Source: Azospirillum oryzae (GTDB taxonomy: Bacteria; Pseudomonadota; Alphaproteobacteria; Azospirillales; Azospirillaceae). Taken from it: a DNA stretch of 64,000 nucleotides. The stretch covers positions 160,770 through 224,769 of the forward strand of contig NZ_VTTM01000004.1 of NCBI RefSeq assembly GCF_008364795.1, written 5' to 3'. Position numbers and translations under genes: made by a program. Under the pieces are notes generated by a model. That model searched no databases and was not told where the DNA came from. It saw only the letters and a list, made by a program, of their open reading frames with translations. Within the stretch, counting starts at the first letter, position 1; each line of letters starts with the position of its first letter. This document shows, piece after piece, positions 1 through 9,188 of this stretch.

Positions 1-48
1 CCGGTTCTCCAGCATGAGAACGAAAACGTTGGTGATGTTCGAAGCCAT
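1..48 (-). CDS. phospholipase C / acid phosphatase-type phosphoesterase, N-terminus only
   Basis: An ATG at 48 on the minus strand opens a frame that runs off the left edge after 16 codons, MASNITNVFVLMLENR. An N-terminal VFVLMLENR segment is typical of the phosphoesterase family that includes bacterial phospholipase C and acid phosphatases, where the Glu-Asn pair lies in the metal-binding active site and is normally followed by SFDH. A purine-rich AGAGGG lies about 8 bases before the ATG. No signal peptide precedes the catalytic motif, so the product may be cytosolic or exported by another route. It lies downstream of, and on the same strand as, the gene at 156-545, with a strong hairpin between them. 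The family call rests on 16 residues. Confidence 0.55.
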   Translation of the reverse strand, partial: MASNITNVFVLMLENR

Positions 49-100
49 GGAGCGGCCCTCTTGCTCGCCGTTGAACGTCGGGTGGGTGATGCCGCGGCAC

Positions 101-141
101 GGCGCCGGACGGCGGGCAGACGCGCCCGCCGGTCCGGCGCC
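101..141 (-). terminator. long GC-rich hairpin between two minus-strand genes
   Basis: Arms at 101-117 and 124-141 pair over about 17 bp with one bulged base and a 6-base loop. There is no T-run on either side. It lies between the stop of the 156-545 gene and the start of the phosphoesterase at 48, so it could be a weak terminator, an attenuator, or an mRNA-stabilising stem between operon partners. Confidence 0.45.
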
Positions 142-155
142 GGCCGTCGGCAGCC

Positions 156-545
156 TCAGCTGGAGACGGAGGTCGTGCAGGAGCCGGAGATCAGCGGCAT
201 CATGAAAGTGCTGGTGGTGAACGGGAAGTAGTAGGTCATGCCGTCGTCCCCCGACTGGCACTCGCACTCCTTGGTCGGCGCCTGCAGGGTGCCTTCGGTC
301 TGGTAGACACCCTGGCTCGGCCCGTCGACCACCTCGGCCCGGCAGTACCAGTAATCCATGCCGGTGCGGCCGAAACCGGTGTTGAAGCCCACTTCGAGCG
401 GTCCGGCGAATCCACCGGGAGCAACGGGCGTGCTGGACTGCCAGATCACCGGCGCATCGTCGCTGTAACGATGGGAAAACGAGAAAATGGCGTTCCCACC
501 GGTGTTGTTCACGACGTACATCTTGAGAGAGCTATTGTATGACAT
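156..545 (-). CDS. PUD/URD-like beta-sandwich domain protein
   Basis: A 129-residue protein made almost entirely of one domain rich in beta-strand, Ser, Thr, Gly and aromatic residues, with motifs such as NNTGGNA, FSFSHRYSDD, NTGFGRTGMDYW and a C-terminal LISGSCTT. This pattern recalls the small beta-sandwich domain of nematode PUD proteins (up-regulated in daf-2 mutants), which also occurs in fungi and bacteria and whose molecular role is not settled. There is no signal peptide. The ATG at 545 is preferred because the frame can be extended only to a TTG at 578, although the Shine-Dalgarno signal is weak in either case. Its base composition and its upstream DNA are clearly poorer in GC than the rest of the window, which suggests acquisition. 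It lies just upstream of a phospholipase-like gene on the same strand. Family assignment is from memory of the motif pattern. Confidence 0.55.
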   Translation of the reverse strand: MSYNSSLKMYVVNNTGGNAIFSFSHRYSDDAPVIWQSSTPVAPGGFAGPLEVGFNTGFGRTGMDYWYCRAEVVDGPSQGVYQTEGTLQAPTKECECQSGDDGMTYYFPFTTSTFMMPLISGSCTTSVSS

Positions 546-883
546 ACTATCGAACTCATTTTGGTTTCTCGTGCCCAATGCACGTATACTTGAATATCAG
601 CGTCATTATACCACCGTCAATTTTCTCTCGTGCATTTATTGGAACTTTTTCTCGCTATGCGAGTCATTCTTTGAGGGACCAGACGGGATAAATGACGCAT
701 CTGGCTTCAAACCGATTATAAAATTGCGGTTTTAGACGAATTTCGTTTCGATCTGGAGTTTGTCATTTATTTTATCCACATCAGGTTGCGCCGCGGAGAT
801 GCGACGACGCCCACGCCGCTCCGTGACACGTGTGCAGATGAGCACCAACGCACTCATTGCTGGCTCTTCGGAAGCCGGGCCGC
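546..883. other. AT-rich intergenic stretch with one DnaA-box match
   Basis: This gap upstream of the 156-545 gene carries no convincing gene; an 82-codon plus-strand frame at 487-735 mostly overlaps the antisense of the coding gene and has no coding character. Composition between about 540 and 780 is much more AT-rich than the surroundings. A perfect TTATCCACA, the consensus DnaA box, lies at 772-780. One box alone does not make an origin. The promoter of the 156-545 gene should lie here, but no clear -35/-10 pair stood out. Confidence 0.4.
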
Positions 884-927
884 AAAAAGAAAACCCCATG
901 ATCGCGCTCACGGGGGCAATCATGGGG
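884..927 (-). terminator. intrinsic terminator of the alpha-2-macroglobulin gene
   Basis: Inverted arms CCCCATGAT (894-902) and ATCATGGGG (919-927) enclose a 16-base loop. The A-rich run at 884-893 reads as a U-tract on the minus strand directly after the stem. It lies about 60 bases past the stop of the 988-5790 gene, as expected for its terminator. Confidence 0.8.
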
Positions 928-987
928 TCGATGTCGGTGGGTACAGCCGGCAGACCGGGACGGATCAGGTCCCGGCCCCCGGATGGC

Positions 988-3900
988 TCACTCCGGCAGC
1001 ACGCGCAGCCGGGATGCGGCGGTGCGGGCGGACAGGTGGGGACGCTGCAGGTCCTGGACCTGGGCGCCGGGCACCGCGAAGTCGCCGGGGGTCACGGCGC
1101 GGACCAGATAGACCAGCCGGAAGCGGGGAGCAGCCTTCGGCAGGTCGACCGCGGCGATGAAGCGGTCATCGCGGAACTCGACATTGCGGACGGCTGACAG
1201 CTCGCCCAGCCAGGACAGCTTGCCGAGCTGGCCGCTGTTGGCGAGGCGGACATTCTCGATCTCGAAGCCGGCCGGCAGCGGGTCGCCGACCAGCACCGAA
1301 TGGTCGAGCGGATCGCCAACCTCGCCCTCCAGGGTCACCACCAGCAGATCATTGTGGCGGATGCCGGCCGGATCGACCGGACGGCCGGCCATGTCGAACA
1401 GGCGGCGGCGGATGGTCATCCCCTGCTCCTCCGCCCCGGCCGGCTGGTCGGGCACGCCGGCGACCGACACGGTCTGCCGGACCTCGCCGCCGAGGTTGCG
1501 GATGGCGGGCGGGGCGGCCGGGTCGACAGGCAGGATCTGCGGCTTGGCGTTCTCCACCGCCTGGTCGCCGATGGCGAGCTTCATCGGCGCCGCGCGGTCG
1601 ATCAGCGCCTTCGCGGCCAGCAGCAGCCAGGCCTGCTCCTGCGGGTTGGTGGTGCGGACGGCGGCGAAGGTCTTGGCCACCCGGTCGGCCGCCTGGAAGA
1701 TGCGGTCGCGGTCCACCGCTCCGCTTTCCGCCATCAGCACCACCACGCCGGCCTCGTCGCGCAGGGAGGACCCCTGGTCGCGCAGGCTGGCGGTCACCAT
1801 GCGGGCGCCGGTCAGCTTGGAGAAGGCGTCCGTCGCCCCCGGCTGGTCGCCCAGCACGGCGGTGGCGGCGGCGATCTGTGCCCGGCCGAAGTCGGTCTGC
1901 AGCCGGTCCCAGTAATTCTCGCGGAAATAGCGCACGGCGCCGGCGTCGATCATCTTCGCCCGCGCCAGCACATAGAGCGCATAGGCGCGGCCCGGCAGGT
2001 CGGCGGTCTCGACCCAGGCATTGTCGATGGCCTGCTTCAGCCAGTCCAGACCCTTGCGATAGGGCTGGTCGGGGATACGGTAGCCCGCAGCCTTGGCCCG
2101 GCCCAGCACATCGACCGCGTAGGCGGTCAGCCAGGGATCGAGGTCGCCCTTCGGCGACCAGGCGGCGAAGGCACCGTCGCTGCGCTGGAAGGTCAGCAGC
2201 CGGTCGACGCTGCGCTGGACGCGGGCCTTGATACGGTCCTCCGACGCAATGCCCAGGCCGGCCGCAATGTCGCTCATCGACAGCAGCGGCAGGATCCGGC
2301 TGGCGGTCTGCTCCGCCCCGCCCGCCGCCGTGCGGTCGAGCGCGAAGAGAAGACCCGCCACGTCGAGGTCCGGCAGGGGCGCGACGACCGCTCCGACCGA
2401 CAGCGTTTCCGGCCGCAGGCCGGCGGTGATGTCGGCGGGGATGGTCAGGCTCTTGTCGGTCGACAATGCCGCGGTGTTGCGGCGCGACACCGGCTGGGTT
2501 GCCGGGCGGACGGTCACGTCCCAGCGGCGGGTGACGCGGACGCCGTCCGGACCGGTGACGTCGAGCGTGACATGGCCCGATCCGACCGCGGTGGCGGTCA
2601 GCACCCGGCCCGCGGTCGCCCGCTTGCCGCGCGCCAGCTTCGGAACGGCCAGCTCATTGCCGGACTCCGGCTGGGTCCCGGACTCCGATTGGACGATGGC
2701 GACGGCACCCTCCGCCGTCAGGGTCATGGTGTAATCGCCTGACGGGCCATTCAGGTTGTCGAGCGACAGCAGGACCTGCGCCGAGTCGCCGGGGGCGAGG
2801 AAGCGCGGCAGAACGGCGTCGGCGACGACCGGGTCCCGCACCAGCATCTGGCTTTCGGCATGGCCGATCCGCCCCTCGCTCCAGGCGACCGCCATCAGGC
2901 GCAGGCGCCCCTGGAAGTCGGGCAGGTCGAAGGGAACGGAGACCTTGCCGTCGGCCCCGACGGTCTGGATGCCGGAATAGAGCGAGACCACCCGTTCCGA
3001 CTTGGGCGGCACCAGCCCGGAGATCTGGCGCAGGCGCGGTGTCGGCTGGGCCGGCGGACGGGCGGCGTCCAGGCTGGCCGGGTCGATCAGGCGGCCATAG
3101 GAGTCGCGCAGTTCCACCCTGAGCGGACGCTTGCGCAGATAATGGCGGGCCGGATCGGGCGACGGCTGGTCGGTCAGCTGCATCACCGATTCGTCGACGG
3201 CGGCCAGGGTGACGAAGGCCTGCTTGCCCTCCGCGACGCCGTCCACCGTGATGTCGGCGGTCATGGCGCGGCGGGGTTCCGTCTCCGCCGGGGCGGAGAG
3301 GCGGACGTCGAGGGTCCGCGGGGACTTGTCCATCGCCAGCCACGCGAGGCCGACGGCGCGTCGCGGCGGCTTCTTCGACTGCGGGTCGGAGGTGGCGAAG
3401 GCGGTCGCCAGCACATGGGCGCCGCTGGTCCAGCCCTGCCCGACCGGGATTTCCAGGAAAGCGCCCTTCGTGCCGATGGCGCGGGTGACGGCATAGGAGA
3501 CGCCGCGGTCGGCCACGGCGACCAGAACCTGACTGTCATAGGGCGGCTTGACGAAGACCCAGGCGCTTTCCCCGGCGCGGTAGGCCGGCATCATCACCGA
3601 GACGTCGACGGAATCGGGCCGCTCGCCGGCGGTCGGGGTCATCCACCAGCCGGCGGCGAAGCGGAAGCTGCTGGCGACGCCGGTCTTGGGATCGAACACC
3701 TCCAGACGATAGCGCCCGGCGGTCACCGGGGTTTCGACCGGAACGGGCGCGCCGGCCTGGGCCGACAGCGAACCGCCGGTCACCCGCTGGTCCTTCACCG
3801 TGACCTTATAGTCCCAGCGGCCGTTGGCCTCGTACCAGGAATAATCATACTCCTCCTCGAACAGCTCGTAGGAGAGGTCGGCGTGGTCGGTCGGCTTGCC

Positions 3901-5790
3901 GTCCGGGCCGACCGCGATGACGTCGAAGCCGGCGGTCGCCCCCTCCGGCACCCCGTCGCCCTCGAAGCGCGGCTTGATGCCGATGGCGAAGGACTGGTGG
4001 CGCACCGGCAGCACGAAGTCGCGGCCGACCGGGCGGCCGCCGAGATCGAACAGGGTGGCGCGCACCACCGCTTCCAGCGGGCGGGTGCTGTCAGGCGGAC
4101 GCGGCAGCTTGACCTTCAGGCGGGCCGAGCCGTTGGAATCGGTGATGAAGCCCGGCAGATCGGCGCGGGCCGGCTTCACGTCCTCCTGCACCAGACCGAA
4201 ATGATAGCCCGGCAGGTTGGGATAGGGGTTGGAGGCGGCGCGCAGCGTCACCGTCAGCTCGCCCGGCAGGCCGGAAGCCGGCGCGCCATAGAGATAGTGG
4301 CTGTCGAGCGCGATGTCGGCCTCGCCGTCGGATGCCAGCACCGTCGTCGGGGAGGCGAGCGCCACGTCCAGCCGCGGCGGCACGAAATCCTCCAGCAGGA
4401 ATTCGGCCTTGCCGATGGCCGGGCCGTCCGGCTCGGCATGGGCGGTGACGATCCAGTTGCCGGGATAGGCGTTCATCGGCAGGTCGATGCGCGTGGCATA
4501 GCCGCCGGCCCCGCTGTCGGTCAGGCCGCGCCGCTCCACTTCGAAGCCGTCGGGGCGCAGGACGCGGATGGTCAGCTGCTTGCCGGCGGGCGGCGGGTTC
4601 AGGTCGGCGTCGCGCAGCAGCGCGGTCAGCTGCACCGTCTCGCCCGGCCGGTAGATTCCGCGCTCGGTATAGAGATAGGCGTCCAGCCCCCCGGCGGCCG
4701 GACGGACGACGGTGGCGGCGGGCTTGTCCGGCGTGTCGGCCGGCGGAGCGCCACCGGCGGTCAGGTCGAGAACGGCGAAGTCGCCGTCGCCGCGCGCGGC
4801 GAACAGCGCCTGCACCGGCTCCGTCCCGGCGGCGCGCAGGGCCGCGAGGTCGAAGCGGCCCAGCCCATCCTCCCCGGTCTGGACGCGGCCCAGCTCGGTG
4901 CCGTTGCGGGCGACCAGACGCAGTTCCACCCCGGCGGCCGGCGCGGCGCTCTGGACCGAGCGGGCGAAGACCACCAGCGAATCCTCGCCGAGGATGGTGT
5001 TGAGGCCGAGGTCGGAGACGACGAACCACTGGGTCGCCTTGCGGTCCCAGCCGCCCGGCTTGATCTCGTCCGCACCGGCGACGGCGACATAGACGCCGGG
5101 CTCCAGCTTGCCCAGAACCGCGTCGATCGGGAAGGCGGTGGTGACGGTGCGGTTCGGCTGGTTGCCGATGCCGATCTCGCCGCGCCACACCTCCTGCCCC
5201 GACTTGTCCAGGATCTCGCCGATGTCGTAATCGGTCATCTGCTGGGTGATGCGACCGAAATAGATCTTCTCGACCAGCGCACGGTCGGCGATGCGCAGCA
5301 CCTGCAGCTTCGCCCGGTCCAGGTTGATCGAGCGCAGCGGCAGGCCGTCCGATCCGACGCGCGGCAGGATGTAGCCGGCGCCGCGGAAGGCGAGCGAGGG
5401 CTTGCGGTTGGGCACCTGCACCTCGCGGGTGTCGGCGGCCGGCAGCCGCTTGCCGTCGGCGCCCGGAAGCCCGTCCTTCAGCGTGACGCGGTAGGTCTCG
5501 CCATGGTGCAGCCCCTCCACGCAGAGCGTGCGGTCGCGGGCGATGGCGGCGCCGTCCACCGCCGGCTCCACCGCCACGAAGTCGCGGTAGTTGACGGCGC
5601 GCGAGCGCTCCAGCCGGTCGGTGAAGGTGAAGCAGGCCTGCGGCGTATCACGCTCCGCCACCACCTCGACGCCGGAGACGCCGAAGGGCACCGGCTCGGC
5701 CGGCGGGTCGGCGGCAAGGGTCCGGGAGGCGGTGAACGTGCCGGAGCACGCGACAAGAACGGCACAGACACGCGCCAGCGCACGCAACAT
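988..5790 (-). CDS. bacterial alpha-2-macroglobulin family protein, thioester Cys replaced by Ala
   Basis: A 1600-residue periplasmic, membrane-associated protein of the bacterial alpha-2-macroglobulin family, thought to trap proteases that reach the periplasm. The recognisable parts are MG-type beta-domains, the bait/A2M core around residues 600-1100, and an alpha-helical thioester-domain region after about residue 1120. The usual C-x-E-Q thioester motif appears here as GGAEQTASR: the Cys position is Ala (residue 1159, codon at 2314-2316), so no thioester can form. The start at 5790 is chosen because it begins a short hydrophobic leader; the longer frame to 5925 adds unsupported residues. 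The leader contains LVAC (Cys15), a possible but early lipobox, and also a possible type I site after TLA. The pbpC gene that often accompanies this family is not adjacent. An intrinsic terminator follows at 884-927. Confidence 0.9.
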   Translation of the reverse strand: MLRALARVCAVLVACSGTFTASRTLAADPPAEPVPFGVSGVEVVAERDTPQACFTFTDRLERSRAVNYRDFVAVEPAVDGAAIARDRTLCVEGLHHGETYRVTLKDGLPGADGKRLPAADTREVQVPNRKPSLAFRGAGYILPRVGSDGLPLRSINLDRAKLQVLRIADRALVEKIYFGRITQQMTDYDIGEILDKSGQEVWRGEIGIGNQPNRTVTTAFPIDAVLGKLEPGVYVAVAGADEIKPGGWDRKATQWFVVSDLGLNTILGEDSLVVFARSVQSAAPAAGVELRLVARNGTELGRVQTGEDGLGRFDLAALRAAGTEPVQALFAARGDGDFAVLDLTAGGAPPADTPDKPAATVVRPAAGGLDAYLYTERGIYRPGETVQLTALLRDADLNPPPAGKQLTIRVLRPDGFEVERRGLTDSGAGGYATRIDLPMNAYPGNWIVTAHAEPDGPAIGKAEFLLEDFVPPRLDVALASPTTVLASDGEADIALDSHYLYGAPASGLPGELTVTLRAASNPYPNLPGYHFGLVQEDVKPARADLPGFITDSNGSARLKVKLPRPPDSTRPLEAVVRATLFDLGGRPVGRDFVLPVRHQSFAIGIKPRFEGDGVPEGATAGFDVIAVGPDGKPTDHADLSYELFEEEYDYSWYEANGRWDYKVTVKDQRVTGGSLSAQAGAPVPVETPVTAGRYRLEVFDPKTGVASSFRFAAGWWMTPTAGERPDSVDVSVMMPAYRAGESAWVFVKPPYDSQVLVAVADRGVSYAVTRAIGTKGAFLEIPVGQGWTSGAHVLATAFATSDPQSKKPPRRAVGLAWLAMDKSPRTLDVRLSAPAETEPRRAMTADITVDGVAEGKQAFVTLAAVDESVMQLTDQPSPDPARHYLRKRPLRVELRDSYGRLIDPASLDAARPPAQPTPRLRQISGLVPPKSERVVSLYSGIQTVGADGKVSVPFDLPDFQGRLRLMAVAWSEGRIGHAESQMLVRDPVVADAVLPRFLAPGDSAQVLLSLDNLNGPSGDYTMTLTAEGAVAIVQSESGTQPESGNELAVPKLARGKRATAGRVLTATAVGSGHVTLDVTGPDGVRVTRRWDVTVRPATQPVSRRNTAALSTDKSLTIPADITAGLRPETLSVGAVVAPLPDLDVAGLLFALDRTAAGGAEQTASRILPLLSMSDIAAGLGIASEDRIKARVQRSVDRLLTFQRSDGAFAAWSPKGDLDPWLTAYAVDVLGRAKAAGYRIPDQPYRKGLDWLKQAIDNAWVETADLPGRAYALYVLARAKMIDAGAVRYFRENYWDRLQTDFGRAQIAAATAVLGDQPGATDAFSKLTGARMVTASLRDQGSSLRDEAGVVVLMAESGAVDRDRIFQAADRVAKTFAAVRTTNPQEQAWLLLAAKALIDRAAPMKLAIGDQAVENAKPQILPVDPAAPPAIRNLGGEVRQTVSVAGVPDQPAGAEEQGMTIRRRLFDMAGRPVDPAGIRHNDLLVVTLEGEVGDPLDHSVLVGDPLPAGFEIENVRLANSGQLGKLSWLGELSAVRNVEFRDDRFIAAVDLPKAAPRFRLVYLVRAVTPGDFAVPGAQVQDLQRPHLSARTAASRLRVLPE

Positions 5791-5976
5791 TCTGGACAGG
5801 CCCCAATTCCGCGGGTGGGTCCGGAAGCACGCGGCCGGGGACAGCCCTGGCGTCGGCTCGGACCTGGACAAAACCGGCGCGGAGTATGCCCAAGCGGCGG
5901 GGGTTTCGCCATGGCTTTGCGGCACCGCCGCGAAGATCGCTCAGGTTGCGGGCCGGATCGGCAACGGACATGTGGA

Positions 5977-7650
5977 TCAGCCGGCGAATTCCAGGGTGAT
6001 CTGGCTGCCCTGACCGGGCCGGCTGTCGATGCGGAGGCTGCCGCCATGCGCCTCGATCAGCGACTTGACGATGGGCAGGCCGAGACCGGTGCCGCGGCCG
6101 GGATGGGTGGTGAGGGCGGAGGTCTGGCCGAAGGGGATGGAGGCCTGGCGCAATTCCTCCGCCGTCATGCCGATGCCGTTGTCGGTGACGCGGACGATGC
6201 AGCGGCCATGGACCCCGCGCCCGACGCTGACCAGCACGCGCCCATTCTCCGGGGTGAATTTCAGGGCGTTGCCCAGCAGGTTCAGCAGCATCTGCTTCAG
6301 CGCCCGCTCGTCCGCCCGCACCAGGGCCGGAGCCGGCGGGCGGTTGAACTCCAGCCGGATCGACTTCTGTTCCGCCTGGGGGGTGACGATGCGGATGGCC
6401 CATTCGGCGGCGGCGACGGGGTCGACATCCTCCATCAGCAGGGCGAATTTGCCGGCCTGGAGCCGCGACAGATCAAGGATGTCGTCGATCAGCGTCAGCA
6501 GATGCTGGCCGGAGGCATGGATGTCGCCGGCATAGTCGGCATAGCGGTCGCCGGCATCGGGCCCGAACATCCGGTCCTTGATGATCTCGGAAAAGCCGAT
6601 GATGGCATTCAGCGGCGTCCGCAGTTCGTGGCTGACGCGGGCCAGGAAATCGCGGTTGACCGCCAGCGCCTCCGCCAGCCGTTCGGCATTGCGGTGCTGG
6701 ACCAGCAGCAGGGCGGCGACCAGCAGGACCGAGACGCTGAGCAGGGCGGCGATGATCCGCATCTGTCCGCGGAAGCCGGCGACCGCGGCCTCCAGGTCGG
6801 TCACGGCGATGCCGACGCTGAGGATCAGCGGATAACCTTCCACCGGGCGGTAGGCGTAGGCGCGTCGATAGCCGTCGGCGATGCTGTCCTGCCAGTAGAT
6901 GCCGGTCGGCGACCGCCGCACCGATTCCCACAGGGCCGAGGCGGAGATGGACAGCCCGATGGCATCGTGCCCGTCCTTGGAGCCACGGGCGCGGATGATC
7001 CGGTCCACGCCGACCAGGGTCACCACCCCGTTCCGGCCGACATCGGCCTGCCGATAGAAGCGCGAGAGATAGCTGGGATCGACGTTGGCGACCACCACCC
7101 CGGCGAAGCCGCCGGCCGCATCGTCCAGGCGGCGGGACAGGCGCAGCAGCGGCCGGCCGGTCGCCGACCCGGCGGAGGGCGGACCGACCGTCATCCGGTC
7201 CCGTCCCTCCATCCGGTGGTAGGCGAGCAGGCCGTCGTCCTCCAGCCTGTCGGGGGGACCGTTCCCCTGGCTGCGGAAGAGTTGGGCGCCGTCGGGGCCG
7301 AAGACCGAGACATGATGGATCAGGGCGGTGTCATAGAGCCCGTCGTCGACGATGCGGCGGGCACGGGCCAACCCGCCATCGGCATAGCGCTCGGCGAAGG
7401 AGCGGAGCGTGGTGTCGACATCGTGCAGGGTGCGGCTGGTGCTGCTTTCATAGGCACGGGCCGTCGCCTCGGCATTCGCCAGCGCGTCCCGCGTCTGGGT
7501 TTCTAGCATGGATGCGGCCATCACGACATAGCCGCCCCACACCCCGGCAATCGCCAGGGCGGCGGCCGTCAGGACGCCAAACCGGAAAGATGGGCTCCGG
7601 AAGGACGGCGTCCTGATGGCCGGGAACCGAAGGATCGGGAGACGTGGCAT
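5977..7650 (-). CDS. membrane sensor histidine kinase with periplasmic Cache-like domain
   Basis: A hybrid-free sensor kinase of 557 residues. A first membrane segment (about residues 20-45) is followed by an extracytoplasmic double-Cache-like sensor region (about 45-270), a second membrane segment around 285-310, a HisKA domain with the phospho-acceptor His341 in SHELRTPLN, and a HATPase_c domain with N-box NLLGNALKF, DNGIG and GTGLGLP boxes. All catalytic boxes look intact. The ATG at 7650 is preferred over upstream frame extension because it starts the basic leader before the first membrane helix and has GGAG-like purines upstream. No response regulator is adjacent, so the kinase is an orphan here, and its partner may lie elsewhere. 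The HisKA sequence resembles PleC/DivJ-type kinases of alphaproteobacteria, but the pathway cannot be named from sequence alone. Confidence 0.92.
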   Translation of the reverse strand: MPRLPILRFPAIRTPSFRSPSFRFGVLTAAALAIAGVWGGYVVMAASMLETQTRDALANAEATARAYESSTSRTLHDVDTTLRSFAERYADGGLARARRIVDDGLYDTALIHHVSVFGPDGAQLFRSQGNGPPDRLEDDGLLAYHRMEGRDRMTVGPPSAGSATGRPLLRLSRRLDDAAGGFAGVVVANVDPSYLSRFYRQADVGRNGVVTLVGVDRIIRARGSKDGHDAIGLSISASALWESVRRSPTGIYWQDSIADGYRRAYAYRPVEGYPLILSVGIAVTDLEAAVAGFRGQMRIIAALLSVSVLLVAALLLVQHRNAERLAEALAVNRDFLARVSHELRTPLNAIIGFSEIIKDRMFGPDAGDRYADYAGDIHASGQHLLTLIDDILDLSRLQAGKFALLMEDVDPVAAAEWAIRIVTPQAEQKSIRLEFNRPPAPALVRADERALKQMLLNLLGNALKFTPENGRVLVSVGRGVHGRCIVRVTDNGIGMTAEELRQASIPFGQTSALTTHPGRGTGLGLPIVKSLIEAHGGSLRIDSRPGQGSQITLEFAG

Positions 7651-7799
7651 GACCTGCGCTCCGCCGTTCCACCGCTCCCCCGCCGGCTCACTGCAGCGGG
7701 CGACGGCCGGCCGGGGAAGGACCAATCATCGCACCGACAGGTTAAAACTTGCCGAACATCCCGATAATCAGCACAGGCAACTTTACTGTAAACAACGCA

Positions 7800-8963
7800 T
7801 TATTCGCTTACGAAGCGTTTCCGCAGCCGGTCGATGGCCTCGTCGAGCACTTCATCGCGCTTGGAGAAACAGAATCGCACGACGTTGGTCGGCGCATTCT
7901 CCACGAAGAAGGCGCTGACGGGGATGGCGGCGACCTTCGCCTCGGCCACCAGCCAGCGGCAGAAGGCCTGATCGTCGCCGTCAAAGCCGAAGCGGGAAAT
8001 GTCGGCGGCGACGAAATAGGTGCCGGCGCTGGGCAGCACGTCGAACCCGACCGAGGCGAGACCAGCCGACAGCCGATCGCGCTTCGCCTGCAGCCCGGCG
8101 GCGAGCCCGGTGAAATAGCCCTCCTCCTTGCCCAGCCCGAAGGCGACGGCGGCCTGGAGGTTCGGCGGGGTGGTAAAGGTCAGGAACTGGTGCGCCTTCG
8201 CCACCGGCTGCAGCAGATGCGGGGCGGCGGTGACGTAGCCGACCTTCCAGCCGGTCAGCGAGAAGGTCTTGCCGGCCGAGCCGATCTTCAGGCAGCGGTC
8301 GCGCATGCCCGGCAGGGTCATCAGCGGGATGTGGCGGCGGCCGTCGAAGACGATGTGCTCGTACACCTCGTCGCAGACGGCCAGCGCGTCGTGGCGCTGC
8401 ATGTACTCGGCGATCAGTTCCAGCTCAGCCCGGTCGAACACCTTGGCCGCCGGGTTCAGCGGGTCGTTGATGAGGACCAGCTTGGTGCGCGGCGAGAAGG
8501 CGGCCTCCAGGTCGGCGCGGCTGAAGCTCCAGTCCGGCGCCTTCAGCGAGACGAAGCGCGGTACGCCGCCGGCCAGCCGGACGATCGGCAGGTAGCTGTC
8601 GTACATGGGCTGGAACAGCACCACCTCGTCGCCCGGATTGATCAGGCCGAGCAGGCAGGCGGTCAGCGCCTCGGTCGCGCCGGAGGTGACCATCGTCTCG
8701 GTCTTCCAGTCGACGTCGAGGCCATAGAAGCGGCCGGCGTGGGCAGCCAGCGCCTGCCGCAGGTCGGGAGTACCCATCATCGACGGATACTGGTTCCACC
8801 CGTTGAGCAGCGCGTCGGCCGCGGTCTGCAGCACGTCGGCCGGCCCACGGTCGTCGGGGAACCCCTGGCCCAGGTTGATCGCGCCATGCTCCTCCGACAG
8901 GCGGGACATGACTTCGAAAATGGTGGTGCCATAGCTGGACAGCAGCGCGTTGCCCGACTTCAC
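7800..8963 (-). CDS. PLP-dependent class I aminotransferase (kynurenine/methionine aminotransferase-like)
   Basis: A 387-residue fold-type I aminotransferase. Visible hallmarks are the INLGQGFPD N-terminal segment, the NDPLNP turn (usually N-x-P-x-N-P), the aspartate/tyrosine pair in CDEVYEH that contacts the pyridine ring, and the PLP-binding Lys in SAGKTFSLTGWKVG, with a C-terminal Arg in VVRFCFSK for the substrate carboxylate. This set is shared with the YbdL/kynurenine-oxoglutarate transaminase group acting on methionine, kynurenine and aromatic residues; the exact amino acid is not determined. The start is a GTG at 8963 with GAGGAGG seven bases upstream, which is strong support. It is divergent from the nucleoside permease-like gene at 9189 and ends about 150 bases from the histidine kinase start. 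Confidence 0.92.
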   Translation of the reverse strand: MKSGNALLSSYGTTIFEVMSRLSEEHGAINLGQGFPDDRGPADVLQTAADALLNGWNQYPSMMGTPDLRQALAAHAGRFYGLDVDWKTETMVTSGATEALTACLLGLINPGDEVVLFQPMYDSYLPIVRLAGGVPRFVSLKAPDWSFSRADLEAAFSPRTKLVLINDPLNPAAKVFDRAELELIAEYMQRHDALAVCDEVYEHIVFDGRRHIPLMTLPGMRDRCLKIGSAGKTFSLTGWKVGYVTAAPHLLQPVAKAHQFLTFTTPPNLQAAVAFGLGKEEGYFTGLAAGLQAKRDRLSAGLASVGFDVLPSAGTYFVAADISRFGFDGDDQAFCRWLVAEAKVAAIPVSAFFVENAPTNVVRFCFSKRDEVLDEAIDRLRKRFVSE

Positions 8964-9188
8964 CGGAAGACCTCCTCATGCGAACCGACGCACAAGATGG
9001 ATGCTGCGGGGCGACGCTGTCCAGTGCCCGCTTCCGCAGGGCAGACCGCGGGCGGGGGGGCAGGTCGGCAAGGGGGCGGCAAACCGATCACCGAATTTCC
9101 CGTGCCGCATTGGATCGGGGGGAGGACGGCCATGGTATGGCCGTTGCATACTCGGGTGCGTCTTTTCGTCCCAAGGAGTGAAGGTCCG

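Noticed and set aside
487..735. An 82-codon plus-strand frame in the AT-rich patch
   Set aside because: It partly overlaps the real minus-strand gene, has no ribosome site and an unlikely composition; it exists because stop codons happen to be missing.
2860..7506. A 1548-codon open frame on the plus strand opposite the alpha-2-macroglobulin and kinase genes
   Set aside because: It is rich in His, Gln, Arg and Gly in the way of antisense frames of GC-rich genes, spans two well-supported genes and the gap between them, and matches no family.
7749..9188. Long upstream extension of the nucleoside permease-like frame
   Set aside because: The extension runs antisense through the aminotransferase gene; the ATG at 9189 begins a signal peptide and has a ribosome site.
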